This document shows positions 7,540-8,610 of a stretch of DNA of 8,610 nucleotides, in pieces. The notes under the pieces were generated by a model that searched no databases, was not told the origin of the DNA, and saw nothing but the letters and a program-made list of their open reading frames with translations. Every line of letters begins with the position of its first letter. The first letter of the stretch is position 1. A program made the position numbers and the translations under genes. Source of the DNA: an uncultured Clostridium sp. (GTDB lineage Bacteria > Bacillota > Clostridia > TANB77 > CAG-508); the NCBI GenBank assembly GCA_946008205.1, contig CAMGAZ010000049.1, positions 1 to 8,610 of the forward strand, in the 5' to 3' direction.

Positions 7540-8297
7540 TACAAGCATTGGAAATTAAATTGGCAGCGCCAGCGGCAGTTAAGCTACCACAATCTGCCTG
7601 CTCACTTTTGCATGGTGTGCTGATGGAGCAGATAGATAGTGCATATGCGGATTTTTTGCATCAGAATGCGTTGCGTCCCTATAGCCAATATCTGCATTTT
7701 GAAAAAGAAAAAAATGCTTTGTATTGGCGGATAACAGCGCTGAATGAGGAAGCCAAGAATGAAATTTTGGCAGCTGCCTTTGCGCTGCCGCAGACGGTGC
7801 TTTTAAAGCAAAAAAATATAGAGCTGCAGCTTGTGAGTAAGGAGCTTTTGCCAGCTACGGATTATGGCAGCCTGGCAGAAAAATACTTTACTCAGCATTT
7901 AGCTATCAGATATTTAATTCTGGATTTTTTTAAATAGTTTATCTTTAATATTTAATGACTGTATTTTTTTTTTGCGCAGCCACAGTTCATTTTGGGCAGC
8001 TTGGTTAAACGGTGGAATGATTTTGCGGATAAAGAAAGCCTGGATGCGCAAGGAATTGTACATGATTTGGCGCAGGAGGTTTATGTTGCGGATTATCGCC
8101 TGCGGATGCAGGCGTTCAGTGTTGATGGTGCAAGAATACCTGCGTTTCGCGGAGATTATACGCTGGGCATGAAAAATAATCTTATGAGCAACAGAATTAT
8201 AGCTATGCTTGGTGAATATGCTAATTATTGTGGCATTGGTATTAAAACTGCGCTGGGGATGGGCGCGGTGCGCACATCGTTGAAGGAGAAATGGTGA
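7536..8297 (+). pseudogene. cas6: CRISPR repeat endoribonuclease Cas6, interrupted by three in-frame stops
   Basis: Cas6 cuts the array transcript inside each repeat to make crRNAs. The 5' half (7536-7937) has the Cas6 N-terminal RAMP fold with SLLHGVLMEQID and RPYSQYL. The 3' half (open from 7959) has QPQFILGSLVKRWNDF, FRGDYTLGM and the glycine-rich GIGIKTALGMGAVR (8232 on). Both halves are in one frame, but TAG 7935, TAA 7953 and TGA 7956 fall between them, in a T-rich patch of about 60 bases. That patch sits where the family has a conserved TPTxFKxxGxYxxFP-like segment; here it reads LILDFFK, then stops, then LYFFFA, and is about five codons too long. It could be real decay or a bad stretch of assembly, since both flanks look well conserved. 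The ATG at 7536 overlaps the csm5 stop. Confidence 0.85.
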
Positions 8298-8331
8298 ACC
8301 GCGCCGCTTGCTGACTGCGTTGGCAGCGGTT
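8297..8331 (+). other. Hairpin just after cas6
   Basis: AACCGC (8297-8302) can pair with GCGGTT (8326-8331). An alternative inner pairing is CCGCT (8304-8308) with AGCGG (8325-8329). The structure starts at the last base of the cas6 stop. No T-run follows (the next bases are TGTGCAGTGAAAA), so it does not read as a normal intrinsic terminator. It may attenuate or protect the transcript between the cas genes and the array. Sequence pairing only. Confidence 0.3.
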
Positions 8332-8427
8332 GTGCAGTGAAAAAAACTGAGGTAAGTGGGCTGTGGCATGGACTGCGCCGCAAAATGCGATGCAGAGCCT
8401 TGCTGCAGGCTGGCTTACAGGGACAGG
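8298..8427 (+). promoter_or_regulatory. Probable CRISPR leader region
   Basis: These 130 bases separate cas6 from the first repeat. Judged by the ACGGAAAC end of the repeats, this is the upstream (leader) side of the array. The stretch is GC-rich and contains hairpins, among them AGCCT (8396-8400) pairing with AGGCT (8407-8411) across a 6-base loop. CRISPR leaders are usually AT-rich, so this is atypical. I see no convincing -35/-10 pair, and the array may be transcribed by read-through from the cas operon. No open reading frame here is credible. Confidence 0.45.
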
Positions 8428-8463
8428 ATAAAAAATAAGCCCCGCGAAGGGGACGGAAACCTT
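8428..8463 (+). repeat. CRISPR repeat unit 1
   Basis: First copy of the 36-base unit, beginning ATAAAAAATAAG and ending GGAAACCTT. The bases just upstream (8425-8427, AGG) differ from those before the second copy (AAA), which limits the 5' edge of the exact match. The 4-bp CCCC/GGGG stem lies at 8440-8452, directly before the ACGGAAAC tag, the usual Cas6 arrangement. Confidence 0.92.
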
Positions 8464-8499
8464 AGGAGGCTTGAAGATGAAACGAGAAGAAGCGTTAAA

Positions 8500-8535
8500 A
8501 TAAAAAATAAGCCCCGCGAAGGGGACGGAAACCTT
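8500..8535 (+). repeat. CRISPR repeat unit 2
   Basis: Exact second copy of the 36-base unit, 72 bases after the first, with the same CCCC-GCGAA-GGGG hairpin (8512-8524) and ACGGAAAC tag (8525-8532). It is followed by AT-rich, G-free sequence that should be spacer 2. Confidence 0.92.
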
Positions 8536-8568
8536 CCAATACAACAATTAAAAATTATAACACAATAA

Positions 8569-8604
8569 AAAAAAAAAAACCCCCACAAAGCGACAACACA
8601 AAAA
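8569..8604 (+). repeat. Possible corrupted third CRISPR repeat
   Basis: Aligned to the repeat from 8569, this A-rich stretch keeps the A-run, a C block at 8581-8584 in the correct position and a GCG-AC remnant near 8590-8594. Roughly two thirds of positions match with one gap. Nearly all mismatches are G or T replaced by A or C. It lies 3 bases from the place expected from the 72-base period. The pattern resembles poor base calls at a contig end more than natural repeat decay. Confidence 0.3.
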
Positions 8605-8610
8605 AATGAC

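Larger units (their letters stand above)
8428..8535 (+). CRISPR. CRISPR array, first two repeats and one complete spacer
   Basis: Two identical 36-base units (8428-8463 and 8500-8535) flank a 36-base spacer (8464-8499), a 72-base period. Each repeat has an A-rich start, the hairpin CCCC-GCGAA-GGGG, and then ACGGAAAC. ACGGAAAC is the 8-nt crRNA 5' tag known for the Streptococcus thermophilus type III-A system, so transcription is on the + strand and the functional repeat probably ends at 8460 and 8532. The shared CTT after it may then be chance, or the repeat is shifted by 3. Placed directly after cas6 of a Csm operon, this is very likely the array that the complex uses. It continues toward the window end with a second spacer and perhaps a degraded third repeat. 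Confidence 0.93.

Noticed and set aside
7914..8369. Minus-strand 151-codon open frame opposite the cas6 3' half
   Set aside because: The + strand here encodes a clear Cas6 C-terminus; the minus product is basic and featureless, with no ribosome binding site.
8242..8547. Minus-strand open frame over the cas6 end and the array
   Set aside because: It shows the reverse-translated repeat (KVSVPFAGLIFY) and lies against cas6; a by-product of the repeat.
8356..8568. Open frame on the + strand across the array
   Set aside because: It translates the CRISPR repeat twice (KIKNKPREGDGNL) and has no ribosome binding site or family resemblance.

Overview
The window carries an almost complete type III-A (Csm) CRISPR-Cas effector operon on the + strand, followed directly by the start of its CRISPR array. 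The AT-rich composition, strong AGGAGG-type ribosome binding sites and tight ATGA gene overlaps suggest a low-GC Bacillota, perhaps a Negativicutes-like anaerobe; that placement is a guess from the look of the proteins.

Layout: (1) 1-128, minus strand: the N-terminus of an XRE-type helix-turn-helix repressor, cut by the window edge. (2) 129-403: a divergent intergenic region with three TTGTCACA-like elements and possible promoters. (3) 404-943 and 965-1609: two unrecognised genes, a Cys4 plus three-helix membrane protein and a secreted protein with a signal peptide. No terminator is visible between them and the cas genes. (4) 1655-8297: cas10/csm1, csm2, csm3, csm4, csm5 and cas6, with gaps of 0-8 bases or short overlaps. 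(5) 8298-8427: a GC-rich, hairpin-containing stretch in the leader position. (6) 8428 to the end: two identical 36-base repeat units with one complete spacer, then a G-free, A/C-rich tail that looks like a corrupted third repeat at a contig end.

How it should work: Cas6 cuts the array transcript and leaves the 8-nt tag ACGGAAAC. Cas10, Csm2, Csm3, Csm4 and Csm5 assemble on the crRNA. Csm3 cuts the target RNA, and the Cas10 GGDD palm makes cyclic oligoadenylates. No cas1, cas2 or csm6 is present in the window.

The operon as read is damaged or mis-assembled. The csm5 frame has no start upstream of its conserved N-terminus except an ATG followed by an in-frame TAG. Cas6 is split by three in-frame stops inside a T-rich patch. 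The Cas10 HD domain keeps its HD pair but has lost its other conserved histidines. Whether the csm5 and cas6 lesions are biological or sequence errors is the main open question.
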